From NCBI RefSeq assembly GCF_014196765.1, contig NZ_JACIEE010000005.1:186001-250000 (forward strand): a stretch of DNA of 64,000 nt. The letters run 5' to 3'. The notes below the pieces were generated by a model. It was not told the DNA's origin and searched no databases. It saw only the letters and a program-made list of their open reading frames with translations. Both the position numbers and the translations under genes were made by a program. Origin of the DNA: Mycoplana azooxidifex. Its GTDB lineage: Bacteria > Pseudomonadota > Alphaproteobacteria > Rhizobiales > Rhizobiaceae. Positions 19,927-32,278 of this stretch are shown piece after piece. Positions within the stretch are counted from its first letter, which is position 1; every line of letters begins with the position of its first letter.

Positions 19927-22389
19927 ATGATGAACAGGGTCTCCTCCAGCGAAATTCCAGCCCCCGCATTACGTTCGACCGAGCCGTCGCAACTGGCGAC
20001 CGAGCTGGTCGAACGCCTCAAATACCGCATCGGCAAGGATCCCAAGGTCGCAAAGCCGCATGACTGGCTGACCGCCGCGATCCTGGTGGCGCGCGACCGC
20101 ATCACCGACAAGTGGATGGATTCGACGCGGCGCACCTACGCCACCGGTTCCAAGCGCGTCTACTATCTGTCGCTGGAATTCCTGATCGGCCGCATGATGC
20201 GCGACGCCATGACCAATATCGGCATCATGGACGAGATGCGCGAGGCGCTCATGTCGCTGGGCGTCGACCCCGACATCATCGCCGAACTCGAACCGGATGC
20301 AGCGCTCGGCAATGGCGGCCTCGGCCGGCTTGCAGCCTGTTTCATCGAATCCATGGCGACGACCGACGTGCCGGCCTACGGCTACGGCATCCGCTACGTG
20401 CACGGCCTGTTCCGCCAGGAGATCGCCGACGGCTGGCAGGTCGAGCTGCCGGAGACCTGGCTGGCACACGGAAACCCCTGGGAGTTCGAGCGCCGGGAAA
20501 GCTCCTACGAGATCGGCTTCGGCGGCGGCGTGGAGACGCTCGATCTCGGCGACGGCAGGCAGCGCTCCGTCTGGAAGCCCGCGGAAAGGGTGATCGCCAC
20601 CGCTTACGATACCCCGGCCGTCGGCTGGCGGGCGAAGCGGGTCAATACGCTGCGCCTGTGGTCAGCCTACCCGATCGATCCGATCCTGCTCGACGCCTTC
20701 AACGCCGGCGACCACATCGGCGCGCTGCGCGAAAGCAACAAGGCCGAGAGCCTCACGCGCGTCCTCTATCCGGCCGATGCCACGCCGGCCGGCCAGGAAC
20801 TGCGGCTGCGCCAGGAGTTCTTCTTCTCCTCCGCCTCGCTGCAGGACATTCTGCGCCGCCACCTGCAGCAGTATCCGGATTTCACCTCGCTGCCCGATGC
20901 CGTGGCGATCCAGCTGAACGACACGCATCCGGCTGTCTCCGTCGCCGAACTCGTCCGCCTGCTCACCGATGTCCACGGCATGGATTTCGACACCGCCTGG
21001 GGCATCGCCCGCGAGACGTTCGCCTATACGAACCATACGCTGCTGCCCGAGGCGCTGGAAAGCTGGCCGGTGCCGCTGTTCGAGCGCCTGCTGCCGCGGC
21101 ACATGCAGATCGTCTATGCGGTCAACGCCAAGATCCTCTTGGAGGCGCGCAAGGAGCACGGCTACGACGACCAGCAGATCCGCAACATCTCGCTGATCGA
21201 GGAAGGCGGCGAGCGGCGCGTGCGCATGGGCAACCTCGCCTTCGTCGGCTCGCACTCGGTCAACGGCGTCTCCGCGCTCCATACCGAACTGATGAAGGAG
21301 ACGGTCTTCGCCGATCTCCATCGCCTGTACCCGGCCCGCATCAACAACAAGACCAACGGCATCACCCCGCGCCGCTGGCTGATGCAGTGCAATCCCGGCC
21401 TGTTCAACCTGATCCGCGAGGCGATCGGCCCGGAATTCGAGGACGATGCCGAAAAGCTGAAGGCACTCGACGCCTTTGCCGGCGACAGCGCCTTCCAGAA
21501 GCGCTTTGCCGCGATCAAGCGCGAGAACAAGATCAGGCTCGCAAACCTGGTGCAGGCCCGCGTCGGCGTGCGCATCGACCCCGACGCGATGTTCGACATC
21601 CAGATCAAGCGCATCCACGAATACAAGCGCCAGCTTCTCAACATCGTCGAGGCGGTAGCGCTCTACGATCAGATTCGCTCGCGGCCGGAACTCGACTGGG
21701 TTCCGCGCGTTAAGCTGTTCGCCGGCAAGGCGGCGCCGAGCTATCACAACGCCAAGCTGATCATAAAGCTCGCAAACGACGTTGCGCGCGTCATCAACAA
21801 CGACCCGGCCGTCCGCGGCCTGCTGAAGGTGGTCTTCGTGCCGAACTACAACGTCTCGCTCGCCGAGATCATGGTTCCCGCCGCCGACCTTTCGGAGCAG
21901 ATCTCGACCGCCGGCATGGAAGCGTCGGGCACCGGCAACATGAAGTTCGCCCTGAACGGCGCGCTCACGATCGGCACGCTGGACGGCGCCAATGTCGAGA
22001 TGCGCGACCATGTCGGCGAGGACAACATCATCATCTTCGGCATGACGGCGGACGAAGTGGCGCGCGTGCGCACCGAGGGACACGATCCCCGCGCGATCAT
22101 CGAAGGCTCGCCCGAACTCTCGCAGGCGCTGGCTGCCATTTCCTCCGGTGTCTTCTCGCCTGATGACCGCAGCCGCTTCACCGGGCTGATCGACGGCCTC
22201 TACAACCACGACTGGTTCATGGTCGCAGCCGATTTCGATTCCTATGCGAAGGCCCAGCGCGACGTCGATGCGCTCTGGAACGACAAGACCGGGTGGAGCA
22301 CCAAGGCGATCCACAACACCGCCCGCATGGGCTGGTTCTCGTCCGACCGCACCATCCGCCAGTACGCAACCGAGATCTGGGGCGTCTGA
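19927..22389 (+). CDS. glgP: Glycogen/starch/alpha-glucan phosphorylase
   Basis: An 820-residue glycogen phosphorylase, releasing glucose 1-phosphate from glycogen chains with pyridoxal phosphate. The cofactor lysine is in GNMKFALNG (about residue 673), inside the family signature EASGTGNMKF; other hallmarks are YYLSLEFLIGR and NDTHPAVSVAEL. I chose the ATG giving MMNRVSSSEIPAP, which yields the normal length; an upstream ATG at 19858 would add 23 unrelated residues. No strong ribosome site is visible. It is the first gene of glgP-glgB-glgC-glgA-pgm, and its TGA overlaps the glgB ATG by one base, so the two are translationally coupled. Confidence 0.96.
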   Translation: MMNRVSSSEIPAPALRSTEPSQLATELVERLKYRIGKDPKVAKPHDWLTAAILVARDRITDKWMDSTRRTYATGSKRVYYLSLEFLIGRMMRDAMTNIGIMDEMREALMSLGVDPDIIAELEPDAALGNGGLGRLAACFIESMATTDVPAYGYGIRYVHGLFRQEIADGWQVELPETWLAHGNPWEFERRESSYEIGFGGGVETLDLGDGRQRSVWKPAERVIATAYDTPAVGWRAKRVNTLRLWSAYPIDPILLDAFNAGDHIGALRESNKAESLTRVLYPADATPAGQELRLRQEFFFSSASLQDILRRHLQQYPDFTSLPDAVAIQLNDTHPAVSVAELVRLLTDVHGMDFDTAWGIARETFAYTNHTLLPEALESWPVPLFERLLPRHMQIVYAVNAKILLEARKEHGYDDQQIRNISLIEEGGERRVRMGNLAFVGSHSVNGVSALHTELMKETVFADLHRLYPARINNKTNGITPRRWLMQCNPGLFNLIREAIGPEFEDDAEKLKALDAFAGDSAFQKRFAAIKRENKIRLANLVQARVGVRIDPDAMFDIQIKRIHEYKRQLLNIVEAVALYDQIRSRPELDWVPRVKLFAGKAAPSYHNAKLIIKLANDVARVINNDPAVRGLLKVVFVPNYNVSLAEIMVPAADLSEQISTAGMEASGTGNMKFALNGALTIGTLDGANVEMRDHVGEDNIIIFGMTADEVARVRTEGHDPRAIIEGSPELSQALAAISSGVFSPDDRSRFTGLIDGLYNHDWFMVAADFDSYAKAQRDVDALWNDKTGWSTKAIHNTARMGWFSSDRTIRQYATEIWGV

Positions 22390-24590
22390 TGGCAAGCAAA
22401 GACCCGCTGGAGAAACCATCGACGGGTCTGGCGGATGCCGACATCGAGGCCATTCTGGGAAGCCGCCATCCGGATCCCTTCGCCGTCCTCGGCATCCATC
22501 AGGCCGGCGACAAGTTCGTGGCGCGCTGCTTTATCCCGCACGCTGCGGCCGTCACCGCGGAAACCATCGCCGGAAAGGCGATCGGCGAACTTGACTGCCT
22601 CGATCCCGCCGGCATTTTTGCGGGTGCGATCTCCGTCCGCAAGCTCCAGCCGATCCGCTACCGCGCCCGCAACGAGGGCGGCGAGTGGATCGTCGTCGAC
22701 CCCTACTCCTTCGGCCCGGTTCTCGGTCCAATGGACGACTACTATATCCGCGAGGGCTCCCACCTCAGGCTGTTCGAGCGCATGGGTTCGCACCCGCTGA
22801 CGCTCGAGGGCGTCGATGGCTTTCATTTCGCCGTCTGGGCGCCGAACGCGCAGCGTGTTTCCGTCGTCGGCGACTTCAACGAATGGGACGGCCGCCGCCA
22901 TGTGATGCGGCTGCGCGGCGACACCGGCATCTGGGAGATCTTCCTGCCGGGCGTCGTGGCCGGCCACGCTTATAAATACGAGATCGTCGGCAAGAACGGC
23001 GAGGTGCTGCCGCTGAAGGCCGACCCGTTCGCCCGCCGCTCCGAACTGCGCCCGCGGACCGCCTCGATGACGACGGGCGAGATCGAGCAGGTCTGGGAGG
23101 ACGAGGCCCACCGCGACCACTGGGCGACGATCGATCCGCGCCGGCAGCCGATCTCCATCTACGAGGTGCATGCCGCCTCCTGGCAGCGGCGCGACAACGG
23201 CGACATGCTCTCCTGGGACGAACTCGCCGAACGGCTGATCCCCTACTGCGACGAGATGGGCTTCACCCATATCGAATTCCTGCCGATCTCCGAATACCCC
23301 TTCGATCCCTCCTGGGGCTACCAGACGACCGGGCTCTACGCGCCGACGGCGCGCTTCGGCGATCCGGAAGGCTTTGCCCGTTTCGTCAACGGCGCCCACA
23401 AGGTCGGCCTCGGCGTCATCCTCGACTGGGTGCCCGCCCATTTCCCGACCGACGAGCACGGCCTGCGCTGGTTCGACGGCACTGCCCTCTACGAGCATGA
23501 GGACCCGCGCAAGGGCTTCCATCCCGACTGGCACACGGCGATCTACAATTTCGGCCGCCAGGAGGTGTTGGCCTTCCTCATCAACAACGCGCTCTACTGG
23601 GCCGAGAAGTTCCATGTCGACGGCCTGCGCGTCGACGCGGTCGCCTCGATGCTCTACCTCGACTATTCGCGCAAGCACGGGGAATGGGTGCCGAACGAAT
23701 ATGGCGGCAACGAGAACCTGGAAGCCGTCCGGTTCCTGCAGACGATGAATGCACGCGTCTACGGCACCCGGCCGGGCGTGATCACCATCGCCGAGGAATC
23801 CACCTCCTGGCCGAAGGTCTCCCACCCCGTCCACGAGGGCGGGCTCGGCTTCGGCTTCAAGTGGAACATGGGCTTCATGCACGACACGCTGCAATACATG
23901 TCGCGCGAGGCCGTGCACCGGAAGTTCCACCACAACGACATGACCTTCGGCCTGCTCTACGCCTTCACCGAGAATTTCGTGCTGCCGCTCTCCCACGACG
24001 AAGTGGTGCACGGCAAGGGCTCGCTGATCGCCAAGATGGCGGGCGACGACTGGCAGAAATTTGCCAACCTGCGCGCCTACTACGGCTTCATGTGGGGCTA
24101 TCCGGGCAAGAAGCTCCTGTTCATGGGCCAGGAGTTCGCCCAGTGGCGCGAATGGAGCGAGGACCGCGCGCTCGACTGGAACCTGCTCGAATATCCGATG
24201 CACGAGGGCATGCGCCGGCTGGTGCGCGACCTGAACGGCACCTACAGGCGCAAGGTCGCCCTGCATGGCCGCGACTGCGAGGGCGAAGGCTTCGAATGGC
24301 TGCTCGCCGACGACCGAGACAATTCCGTCTTCGCCTGGCTGCGCAAGGCGCCGGGCGAAAAGACGATCGCCGTCGTCACCAACTTCACGCCGGTCTACCG
24401 CGAGCGCTACCGCGTTCCGCTGCCCGTCGAAGGGCGCTGGAAGGAGATCCTGAACACCGACGCCGAAATCTACGGCGGCTCGGGCAAGGGCAATGGCGGC
24501 GCCGTGCAGGCGGAGAGGGACGCCAACGGGAACGTTTCAGCCGTGATAACATTGCCGCCGCTGGCGACACTGCTGCTGGAACAGGAATGA
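22389..24590 (+). CDS. glgB: 1,4-alpha-glucan branching enzyme
   Basis: A 733-residue glycogen branching enzyme (GH13) that makes alpha-1,6 branches. An N-terminal CBM48-like pair of beta modules (GMGSHP-type and [21 protein letters not shown]) precedes the TIM barrel. Catalytic residues are seen: Asp in LRVDAVAS (about 416), Glu in IAEEST (about 469) and the HDEVVHG histidine/aspartate. Length equals that of rhizobial GlgB. The start ATG overlaps the glgP stop (TGATG), which rules out the longer open frame from 22293. It belongs to the glycogen operon. Confidence 0.97.
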   Translation: MASKDPLEKPSTGLADADIEAILGSRHPDPFAVLGIHQAGDKFVARCFIPHAAAVTAETIAGKAIGELDCLDPAGIFAGAISVRKLQPIRYRARNEGGEWIVVDPYSFGPVLGPMDDYYIREGSHLRLFERMGSHPLTLEGVDGFHFAVWAPNAQRVSVVGDFNEWDGRRHVMRLRGDTGIWEIFLPGVVAGHAYKYEIVGKNGEVLPLKADPFARRSELRPRTASMTTGEIEQVWEDEAHRDHWATIDPRRQPISIYEVHAASWQRRDNGDMLSWDELAERLIPYCDEMGFTHIEFLPISEYPFDPSWGYQTTGLYAPTARFGDPEGFARFVNGAHKVGLGVILDWVPAHFPTDEHGLRWFDGTALYEHEDPRKGFHPDWHTAIYNFGRQEVLAFLINNALYWAEKFHVDGLRVDAVASMLYLDYSRKHGEWVPNEYGGNENLEAVRFLQTMNARVYGTRPGVITIAEESTSWPKVSHPVHEGGLGFGFKWNMGFMHDTLQYMSREAVHRKFHHNDMTFGLLYAFTENFVLPLSHDEVVHGKGSLIAKMAGDDWQKFANLRAYYGFMWGYPGKKLLFMGQEFAQWREWSEDRALDWNLLEYPMHEGMRRLVRDLNGTYRRKVALHGRDCEGEGFEWLLADDRDNSVFAWLRKAPGEKTIAVVTNFTPVYRERYRVPLPVEGRWKEILNTDAEIYGGSGKGNGGAVQAERDANGNVSAVITLPPLATLLLEQE

Positions 24591-24612
24591 GTTAGTGGTC
24601 GGGGAGGACACG

Positions 24613-25875
24613 ATGGAGCAGAAGCGCAATCAGCCACTCGCGCGTGACGCGATGGCCTATGTTCTGGCAGGCGGAAGGGGGAGCCGCCTGAAGGAATTGA
24701 CCGACAGACGCGCGAAACCCGCGGTCTATTTCGGCGGCAAGGCCCGTATCATCGATTTCGCCCTCTCGAATGCGCTCAATTCCGGCATCCGCCGCATCGG
24801 CGTCGCCACCCAGTACAAGGCGCATTCGCTGATCCGCCACCTGCAGCGCGGCTGGAACTTCTTCCGGCCGGAGCGCAACGAGAGCTTCGACATCCTGCCG
24901 GCCAGCCAGCGCGTTTCCGAGACGCAATGGTACGAGGGCACGGCGGACGCGGTCTACCAGAACATCGACATCATCGAGGATTACGGCGTCGAATACATGG
25001 TCATCCTCGCCGGCGACCATGTCTACAAGATGGACTACGAGCTGATGCTGCAGCAGCACGTCGATTCCGGCGCCCAGGTGACGATCGGCTGCCTCGAGGT
25101 GCCGCGCATGGAGGCCACCGGCTTCGGCGTGATGGCGGTGAACGAGAGGGACGAAATCAGCGCCTTTGTCGAGAAGCCGGCGGATCCGCCGGGCATTCCG
25201 GGCAATCCGGAGATGGCGCTTGCTTCCATGGGCATCTACGTGTTTCACACGAAGTTCCTGATGGACCTCCTGCGACGCGACGCGGCCGACCCTAATTCGA
25301 CCCGCGACTTCGGCAAGGACATCATCCCCTATATCGTCGAGCACGGGAAGGCCGTCGCCCATCGCTTCGCCTCGTCCTGCATCCGCTCCGATTTCGAGCG
25401 CGAGGCCTACTGGCGCGACGTCGGCACCATCGACGCCTACTGGCAGGCCAACATCGACCTGACCGACATCACCCCCGAACTCGACATCTACGACAGCACG
25501 TGGCCGATCTGGACCTTCGCGGAGATCAAGCCTCCGGCCAAGTTCGTCCACGACGACGAGGACCGCCGCGGATCGGCGATCTCCTCGCTGGTGTCCGGCG
25601 ACTGCATCATCTCCGGCTCCGCCCTGCATCGCAGCCTGCTCTTCACCGGCGTCCGCGCGAACTCCTATTCGCGCCTCGAGGGCGCGGTCGTCCTGCCGGA
25701 CGTCACGATCGGCCGCCATGCGCAACTGCGCAACGTCGTCATCGACCGCGGCGTCGTGATCCCGGAAGGGCTGATCGTCGGCGAGGACCCGGGTCTCGAC
25801 GCGAAGCTGTTCCGCCGGTCCGAAAACGGCATCTGCCTGATCACCCAGGCGATGATCGACAAGCTGGACCTCTAG
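24613..25875 (+). CDS. glgC: Glucose-1-phosphate adenylyltransferase
   Basis: ADP-glucose pyrophosphorylase, 420 residues, the committed step of glycogen synthesis (glucose 1-phosphate plus ATP to ADP-glucose). The nucleotide-binding motif [20 protein letters not shown] begins near residue 18, and [10 protein letters not shown] and the left-handed helix C-domain follow. The ATG chosen has ggggagg about 5 bases upstream and gives the 420-residue length usual in Agrobacterium and Rhizobium; a GTG 18 bases earlier is the alternative. It lies 22 bases after glgB and 3 bases before glgA. Enzymes of this group are activated by fructose 6-phosphate and pyruvate. Confidence 0.96.
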   Translation: MEQKRNQPLARDAMAYVLAGGRGSRLKELTDRRAKPAVYFGGKARIIDFALSNALNSGIRRIGVATQYKAHSLIRHLQRGWNFFRPERNESFDILPASQRVSETQWYEGTADAVYQNIDIIEDYGVEYMVILAGDHVYKMDYELMLQQHVDSGAQVTIGCLEVPRMEATGFGVMAVNERDEISAFVEKPADPPGIPGNPEMALASMGIYVFHTKFLMDLLRRDAADPNSTRDFGKDIIPYIVEHGKAVAHRFASSCIRSDFEREAYWRDVGTIDAYWQANIDLTDITPELDIYDSTWPIWTFAEIKPPAKFVHDDEDRRGSAISSLVSGDCIISGSALHRSLLFTGVRANSYSRLEGAVVLPDVTIGRHAQLRNVVIDRGVVIPEGLIVGEDPGLDAKLFRRSENGICLITQAMIDKLDL

Positions 25876-25878
25876 GCC

Positions 25879-27318
25879 ATGAATGTTCTGTCCGTCGCAT
25901 CGGAAGTGTTCCCGCTGATCAAGACCGGGGGGCTTGCCGACGTGGCGGGCGCGCTCCCGATTGCGCTCGACGGCCAGGGGGTGCGGATGCGCACCCTTTT
26001 GCCCGGCTACCCGGCGGTGATGCAGCAGCTGACGCGGCCCCACAAGATCGCCTCGCTGACAAGCACCTTCGGCGACGAGATGCGCATCCTCGCCGCGCAG
26101 CAGGCCGGGCTGGACATCCTGATCCTCGACGCACCCGCCTATTTCGACCGCAGCGGCGGACCCTACCTGGACGTGACGGGCCTGGACTATCCCGACAACT
26201 GGAAGCGCTTCGCCGCCCTTTCGTACGCGGCCTGCGAGATCGCCCGCGGCCTTCTGCCGGACTGGCGGCCAGACATCGTCCATGCCCATGACTGGCAGGC
26301 GGCGATGACGCCGGTCTACATGCGCTATACCGGCCTGGAGCGCGTGCCGAACATCATCACCGTCCATAACCTCGCCTTCCAGGGCCAGTTCGGCCCGGAG
26401 ATCTTCCCCGGGCTCGGCCTGCCGCAGGAAGCCTTCGGCGTCGAGGGGCTGGAATTCTACGGCCACGTCAGCTTCCTCAAGGGCGGCCTGCGCACGGCCT
26501 GGGAAGTGACCACCGTCAGCCCGACCTATGCGCAGGAGATCACCACGCCGGACTTCGGCATGGGGCTCGACGGGCTGGTCAACGCCCGCGCGCACCAATT
26601 GATGGGCATCGTCAACGGGATCGACACGACGGTCTGGGACCCGGCCACCGACCCGCACATCGCCGCCCGCTACGGTGCCGCCTCGCTGCGCCAGCGCGGC
26701 GAGAACAGGAAGGCGCTGATGGAACGCTTCGACCTCGACGACGGGGCCGGCCCGCTCTTCTGCGTCGTATCGCGGCTGACCTGGCAAAAAGGCATCGACC
26801 TGATCGCCGAGGCGGCCGACTGGATCGTGGCGGAAGGCGGCAGACTTGCCGTCCTGGGTGCGGGCGATGCGGCCCTCGAGGGCGCGCTGCTTTCTGCGGC
26901 CGCGCGCCATCCCGGCCGCATCGGCGTCGTCATCGGATACAACGAGCCGCTGTCCCACCTGATGCAGGCCGGCGCCGACGCGATCCTGATCCCGTCCCGT
27001 TTCGAGCCCTGCGGACTGACCCAGCTCTACGGCCTTCGCTACGGCTGCGTGCCGATCGTCGCCCGCACCGGCGGCCTTGCCGACACCGTGATCGACGCCA
27101 ACGAGGCGGCGCTCACCGCCCGCGTCGCCACCGGCTTCCAGTTCGCGCCCGTCACCGCGGACGGGTTTCGACAGGCGCTCCGCCGTGCTTTCACCGCATT
27201 TGCAGAACCTAAGGTCTGGGCCCGGTTGCAGAACCAGGGCATGAAGTGCGACGTTTCCTGGGAACGAAGCGCAGAGCGCTACAGCAAATTCTATTCCAGC
27301 CTCCTTGCGAGAGTCTAA
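25879..27318 (+). CDS. glgA: Glycogen synthase (ADP-glucose)
   Basis: A 479-residue GT5 glycogen synthase that transfers glucose from ADP-glucose to the chain end. The KTGGLADV motif (Lys about residue 15) binds ADP-glucose; HDWQAA and the C-terminal [18 protein letters not shown] with its catalytic Glu are intact. It starts 3 bases after the glgC stop and ends 3 bases before pgm. Length matches the Agrobacterium enzyme. Part of the glycogen operon. Confidence 0.97.
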   Translation: MNVLSVASEVFPLIKTGGLADVAGALPIALDGQGVRMRTLLPGYPAVMQQLTRPHKIASLTSTFGDEMRILAAQQAGLDILILDAPAYFDRSGGPYLDVTGLDYPDNWKRFAALSYAACEIARGLLPDWRPDIVHAHDWQAAMTPVYMRYTGLERVPNIITVHNLAFQGQFGPEIFPGLGLPQEAFGVEGLEFYGHVSFLKGGLRTAWEVTTVSPTYAQEITTPDFGMGLDGLVNARAHQLMGIVNGIDTTVWDPATDPHIAARYGAASLRQRGENRKALMERFDLDDGAGPLFCVVSRLTWQKGIDLIAEAADWIVAEGGRLAVLGAGDAALEGALLSAAARHPGRIGVVIGYNEPLSHLMQAGADAILIPSRFEPCGLTQLYGLRYGCVPIVARTGGLADTVIDANEAALTARVATGFQFAPVTADGFRQALRRAFTAFAEPKVWARLQNQGMKCDVSWERSAERYSKFYSSLLARV

Positions 27319-28950
<1,632 letters not shown>

Positions 28951-29050
28951 TCGCCCATTGACGTCCGCTCCCGCTTCTCCCCTCGAGAAAAGCGCGGAGC
29001 AGGCGGCTGCAGGCGACCTTGCCGCAAGTGCTGAGGCCGCACGGTCACAG

Positions 29051-29100
29051 CCCTCTTCCGGTCCTTCGGACCACCTTCTCCCCGGATGGGGAGAAGGAAC
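29051..29100. repeat. Rhizobial intergenic mosaic (RIME-like) palindromic repeat, copy 1
   Basis: Two adjacent hairpins, ggtcc-ttc-ggacc (29060-29072) and ccttctcccc-ggat-ggggagaagg (29074-29097), in the gap between pgm and glgX. The same 'ccaccttctcccc' core recurs at 36235-36390 in this window. Such units are widespread in Rhizobiaceae as RIME-type intergenic elements. The assignment to that family is from memory of its consensus. Confidence 0.75.
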
Positions 29101-29129
29101 CCCCTTTCCGCCGGAGGCTCGTCCAAGCG

Positions 29130-31091
29130 ATGCCAGAACCGCTCGATGCGACATTGGGGGCAAGGGTCCGGGATGGCGGCGTCGCCTTTGCCGTCCGATC
29201 GCAAGATGCCGCCCGGATCGACCTTTGTCTCTTCGACGACGAGGGCCGGCAGGAAGTCCGCCGGATTCCGATGCAGCGCGACGGCGATCTCCACTATGTC
29301 TTCGTTTCGGGTCTGGGCGCCGGCAGCCGCTACGGCCTGCGCGCAGACGGCGTCTATTCGCCCGACGACGGCCTCTGGTTCGATCCGGCGAAACTTCTGG
29401 TCGACCCCTACGCCAAGGAACTCGACCGCCGCTTCACCCACGACGTCCGCCTCACGCAACATGGCGAGGACACCGCTGATCTCGTGCCGAAGGCGATCGT
29501 CACGGTAGACCGGCCGGTGGAGCTCGCTCCCCCGCGCTTTCGCCGCGGCGGCGTCATCTACGAGGTCGCCGTCCGCGGCTTCACCATGCTTCATCCCGAT
29601 ATCCCGGACCACCTCCGCGGCACGATCGCAGCGCTCGCCCATCCCGCGGTGATCGCGCATCTGAAGCGCATCGGCGTCGATGCCGTCGAGCTGATGCCGG
29701 TCGTCGCCTGGATCGACGAACGCCACCTCCCCCCGCTCGGACTGCACAACAGCTGGGGCTACAACCCGATCGCCCTGATGGCGCTGGATCCGCGGCTTGC
29801 GCCGGGCGGCATGGCCGAACTCGCCTCGACGGTGGCGAAGCTGCACGCCGAAGGCATCGGCGTCATCCTCGACCTCGTCTTCAACCATTCCGGCGAGAGC
29901 GACCGCTTCGGCGCGACGCTGTCCATGCGCGGCCTCGACAACCGGACCTACTATCGCCACGACGCCGGCAACCCGGGCACCCTCGTCAACGACACCGGCT
30001 GCGGCAACACGATCGCCTGCGACCATCCCATCGTCCGCCGCCTGATCCTCGACAGCATGCGCCATTTCGTCGTCAATACCGGCATCGACGGTTTCCGCTT
30101 CGACCTCGCCTCGATCCTCGGCCGAACGGCCGACGGCTTCGATCCGAAGGCGGCGCTCTTCGGGGAGATGCGGGCCGACCCGGTCCTGGCCGACCGGATC
30201 CTGGTCGCTGAACCGTGGGATATCGGTCCCGGCGGCTACCAACTCGGCAATTTCCCCGAACATTTCCTCGAATGGAACGACCGGTTCCGCGACGATACCC
30301 GTCTGTTCTGGCGCGGCGATCCTTGGCGGCTCGGCGCCTTTGCCACTGCGCTCTGCGGCTCGTCCGACGTCTTCGGGCGCAACGGCGCAACGCGCACCCG
30401 CAGCGTCAATTTCGTCGCCGCCCATGACGGCTTCACCCTGACGGATCTCGTCTCCTACCGCGAGAAGCACAACGAGGCGAACGGCGAGGACAATCGCGAC
30501 GGCCACAACGACAACCACGCCTGGAACAACGGCATCGAAGGCGAGACGGACGACCCGGACATCTGTGCCGCCCGCCGCCGCGACGCGAAGGCGCTGCTGA
30601 CAAGCCTCTTCGTCTCGAAGGGAACGGTGCTTCTGACCGCCGGCGACGAGGGCGGACGCAGCCAGAAGGGCAACAACAACGCCTATTGCCAGGACAATGC
30701 CATCACCTGGCTCGACTGGACGACGCTCGACGAGGGGCTGATCGCCCATACGACCGCCCTTGCCGCGATCCGCCGGCGCTTCGCCGTGTTCACTGATCCG
30801 GAGTTCTTCGGGGACGATGGCGAGATCGTCTGGCTTCGCCCCGACGGTGCGCCGATGCAGGTTTCAGACTGGGAGGCACCATCTGCCGGCGCCCTGGTGA
30901 TGCTGCTCGAGAGCGACGACGAAGCGGGGCGCATGGCCCGGCTGGCCGTCTGCATCAACCGGGGCGCTGAGCCTGTGGCGCTTGCGCTTCCGGCTGCAGG
31001 CGGTTCATGGCGCAGCCTCCTCGCAGAGAGCAGCGGGCCGCCGGAAGAGATCGCACCGCGCAGCATCGACGTCCTTCTCGCTTCATCCTGA
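29130..31091 (+). CDS. glgX: Glycogen debranching enzyme
   Basis: A 653-residue GH13 isoamylase-type debranching enzyme that hydrolyses alpha-1,6 branches of phosphorylase-limit glycogen. The N-terminal CBM48-like module (GARVRDGGVAFAVRSQDAARIDL) precedes the barrel, with VILDLVFNHS, GFRFDLAS (nucleophile Asp), VAEPWD (acid Glu) and AAHDGFTL. I began it at the ATG following cggagg, because the longer open frame from 29019 runs through the mosaic repeat and adds no family sequence. It completes the glycogen set, but probably has its own start of transcription or is read through the repeat from pgm. Confidence 0.93.
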   Translation: MPEPLDATLGARVRDGGVAFAVRSQDAARIDLCLFDDEGRQEVRRIPMQRDGDLHYVFVSGLGAGSRYGLRADGVYSPDDGLWFDPAKLLVDPYAKELDRRFTHDVRLTQHGEDTADLVPKAIVTVDRPVELAPPRFRRGGVIYEVAVRGFTMLHPDIPDHLRGTIAALAHPAVIAHLKRIGVDAVELMPVVAWIDERHLPPLGLHNSWGYNPIALMALDPRLAPGGMAELASTVAKLHAEGIGVILDLVFNHSGESDRFGATLSMRGLDNRTYYRHDAGNPGTLVNDTGCGNTIACDHPIVRRLILDSMRHFVVNTGIDGFRFDLASILGRTADGFDPKAALFGEMRADPVLADRILVAEPWDIGPGGYQLGNFPEHFLEWNDRFRDDTRLFWRGDPWRLGAFATALCGSSDVFGRNGATRTRSVNFVAAHDGFTLTDLVSYREKHNEANGEDNRDGHNDNHAWNNGIEGETDDPDICAARRRDAKALLTSLFVSKGTVLLTAGDEGGRSQKGNNNAYCQDNAITWLDWTTLDEGLIAHTTALAAIRRRFAVFTDPEFFGDDGEIVWLRPDGAPMQVSDWEAPSAGALVMLLESDDEAGRMARLAVCINRGAEPVALALPAAGGSWRSLLAESSGPPEEIAPRSIDVLLASS

Positions 31092-31204
31092 TCCCGCGCG
31101 CTCTCCGGGCGGAAATCGCAGCGAAACCAGTTATCAATCGGCTCGGCTTAGGCTAAAGATCGCGTGAGGACATGCGCGCGTTTTACCGGACGAAAGGATC
31201 CAGA

Positions 31205-31693
31205 ATGCCTCGCGAAGTTCATCTTGCCGACGTCAATGGCCTGGTCGGGCAGGAGATCGGCGTGTCCCGCTGGTTCACGGTCGACCAGACCATGATCGAC
31301 CGCTTCGCCGAGGCGACCGAGGACCACCAGTTCATCCACACCGATCCGGTCCGCGCCGCCGCCGAAACCCCGTTCGGCGGTACCATCGCCCACGGCTTCC
31401 TGTCACTGTCGCTCCTGTCGGCGATGAACTACGATTGCCTGCCGCACGTGATCGAGCAGACGATGGGGATCAACTACGGCTTCGACAAGGTGCGCTTCAT
31501 GACGCCGGTGAAGTCCGGCGCACGCGTCCGCGGCCGCTTCACCATGGCCGACGCCCGCTTCCGCGGCGCCGGCATGCTGATGATCACCTACGACGTCACC
31601 GTCGAGATCGAGAACGAACGAAAGCCCGCGCTCACCGCCAACTGGCTGACCATCATCCAGTTCGATCCGAAGGATCGACCGGAAGATGCTTGA
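31205..31693 (+). CDS. MaoC family dehydratase
   Basis: A 162-residue single hot-dog-fold hydratase of the MaoC/R-specific enoyl-CoA hydratase group. The catalytic Asp-His dyad is in ATEDHQFIHTD, and TIAHGFLSLSLLS is the second family motif. It starts at ATG with aaagga 6-7 bases upstream; the frame upstream is open but lacks a ribosome site. It would hydrate short enoyl-CoA esters, in fatty-acid or polyhydroxyalkanoate metabolism. It is convergent with the toxin-antitoxin pair and is 113 bp after glgX. Confidence 0.92.
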   Translation: MPREVHLADVNGLVGQEIGVSRWFTVDQTMIDRFAEATEDHQFIHTDPVRAAAETPFGGTIAHGFLSLSLLSAMNYDCLPHVIEQTMGINYGFDKVRFMTPVKSGARVRGRFTMADARFRGAGMLMITYDVTVEIENERKPALTANWLTIIQFDPKDRPEDA

Positions 31694-31698
31694 TCCCA

Positions 31699-31986
31699 TC
31701 AGACGCTGAACCTCCCAGGATCGCCGCGCTGATCCCACACGCGCAGGATTTCCACGCGTTCCGATCTTATGCGATAGATGAACGTGAACGGCGTTCGGCG
31801 GATGGGAAACTCGCGAACGTCCGCAATTCCCAGCATCTCGCCAACATGCGGATTTCCGGATAACAGTCGTTCTGTCGCAACGACCTGTTCGCGCGCACGT
31901 TTGGCGCCCTGAGGAAAGATGGAAACATAGTAGCGGCGCATCCATCGGAGATCGGCCACAGCCTGCGGAAGATAGACGACCTCCAC
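31699..31986 (-). CDS. ParE/RelE-family toxin
   Basis: A 95-residue protein of the RelE/ParE superfamily with the YLPQAVADLRWMRRYY start, a central RLLSGNPHVGEML, REFPIRRTPFTFIYRI strand and a C-terminal VEILRVWDQR. That is the ParE pattern; ParE toxins poison DNA gyrase, RelE toxins cleave mRNA at the ribosome. It starts at GTG, 3 bases after the antitoxin stop, so the pair is translationally coupled. The order antitoxin-toxin is standard. Which of the two activities it has cannot be read from sequence, but the PIRRTPFTFIYRI/ILRVWDQR combination is more typical of ParE. Confidence 0.88.
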   Translation of the reverse strand: MEVVYLPQAVADLRWMRRYYVSIFPQGAKRAREQVVATERLLSGNPHVGEMLGIADVREFPIRRTPFTFIYRIRSERVEILRVWDQRGDPGRFSV

Positions 31987-31989
31987 CAG

Positions 31990-32271
31990 TCAGCGTCCGG
32001 CGGGCTTGACATCCGCTTCGGGGTCTGGCGCAGGCTCACCCCCATCCCATCCGTCCATCCATCGATGCACTGCGGAAGCTGACACAAACACGCCGGCGTC
32101 TGCATCGCTGATTGCCTGTTCGATGGCCTCGCGTTTGGCATCCTGCGCATCGAGAAACTGCGCTATCGCCTTTGTCGCGACGTAGGACGCGGAGCGGTCC
32201 TGATGACGCGCCTCCTCTTCGAGCCGCGATTTCAGGGCTGGATCGAGGCGAAGTGAAAACGGAGCAGTCAT
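31990..32271 (-). CDS. Ribbon-helix-helix antitoxin (CopG/ParD-like)
   Basis: A 93-residue antitoxin. The N-terminal ribbon-helix-helix is clear: MTAPFSLRLDPALKSRLEEEARHQDRSASYVATKAI, where the strand FSLRL would lie in the DNA major groove. The C-terminal part (AISDADAGVFVSASAVHRWMDGW) should wrap the toxin and end in an acidic/Pro-rich tail. The start ATG was picked because it opens the family sequence; the frame stays open further upstream only as shadow of soxG. A perfect inverted repeat lies 8-42 bases upstream and is the likely autoregulatory operator. Confidence 0.88.
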   Translation of the reverse strand: MTAPFSLRLDPALKSRLEEEARHQDRSASYVATKAIAQFLDAQDAKREAIEQAISDADAGVFVSASAVHRWMDGWDGGEPAPDPEADVKPAGR

Positions 32272-32278
32272 GGCACAC

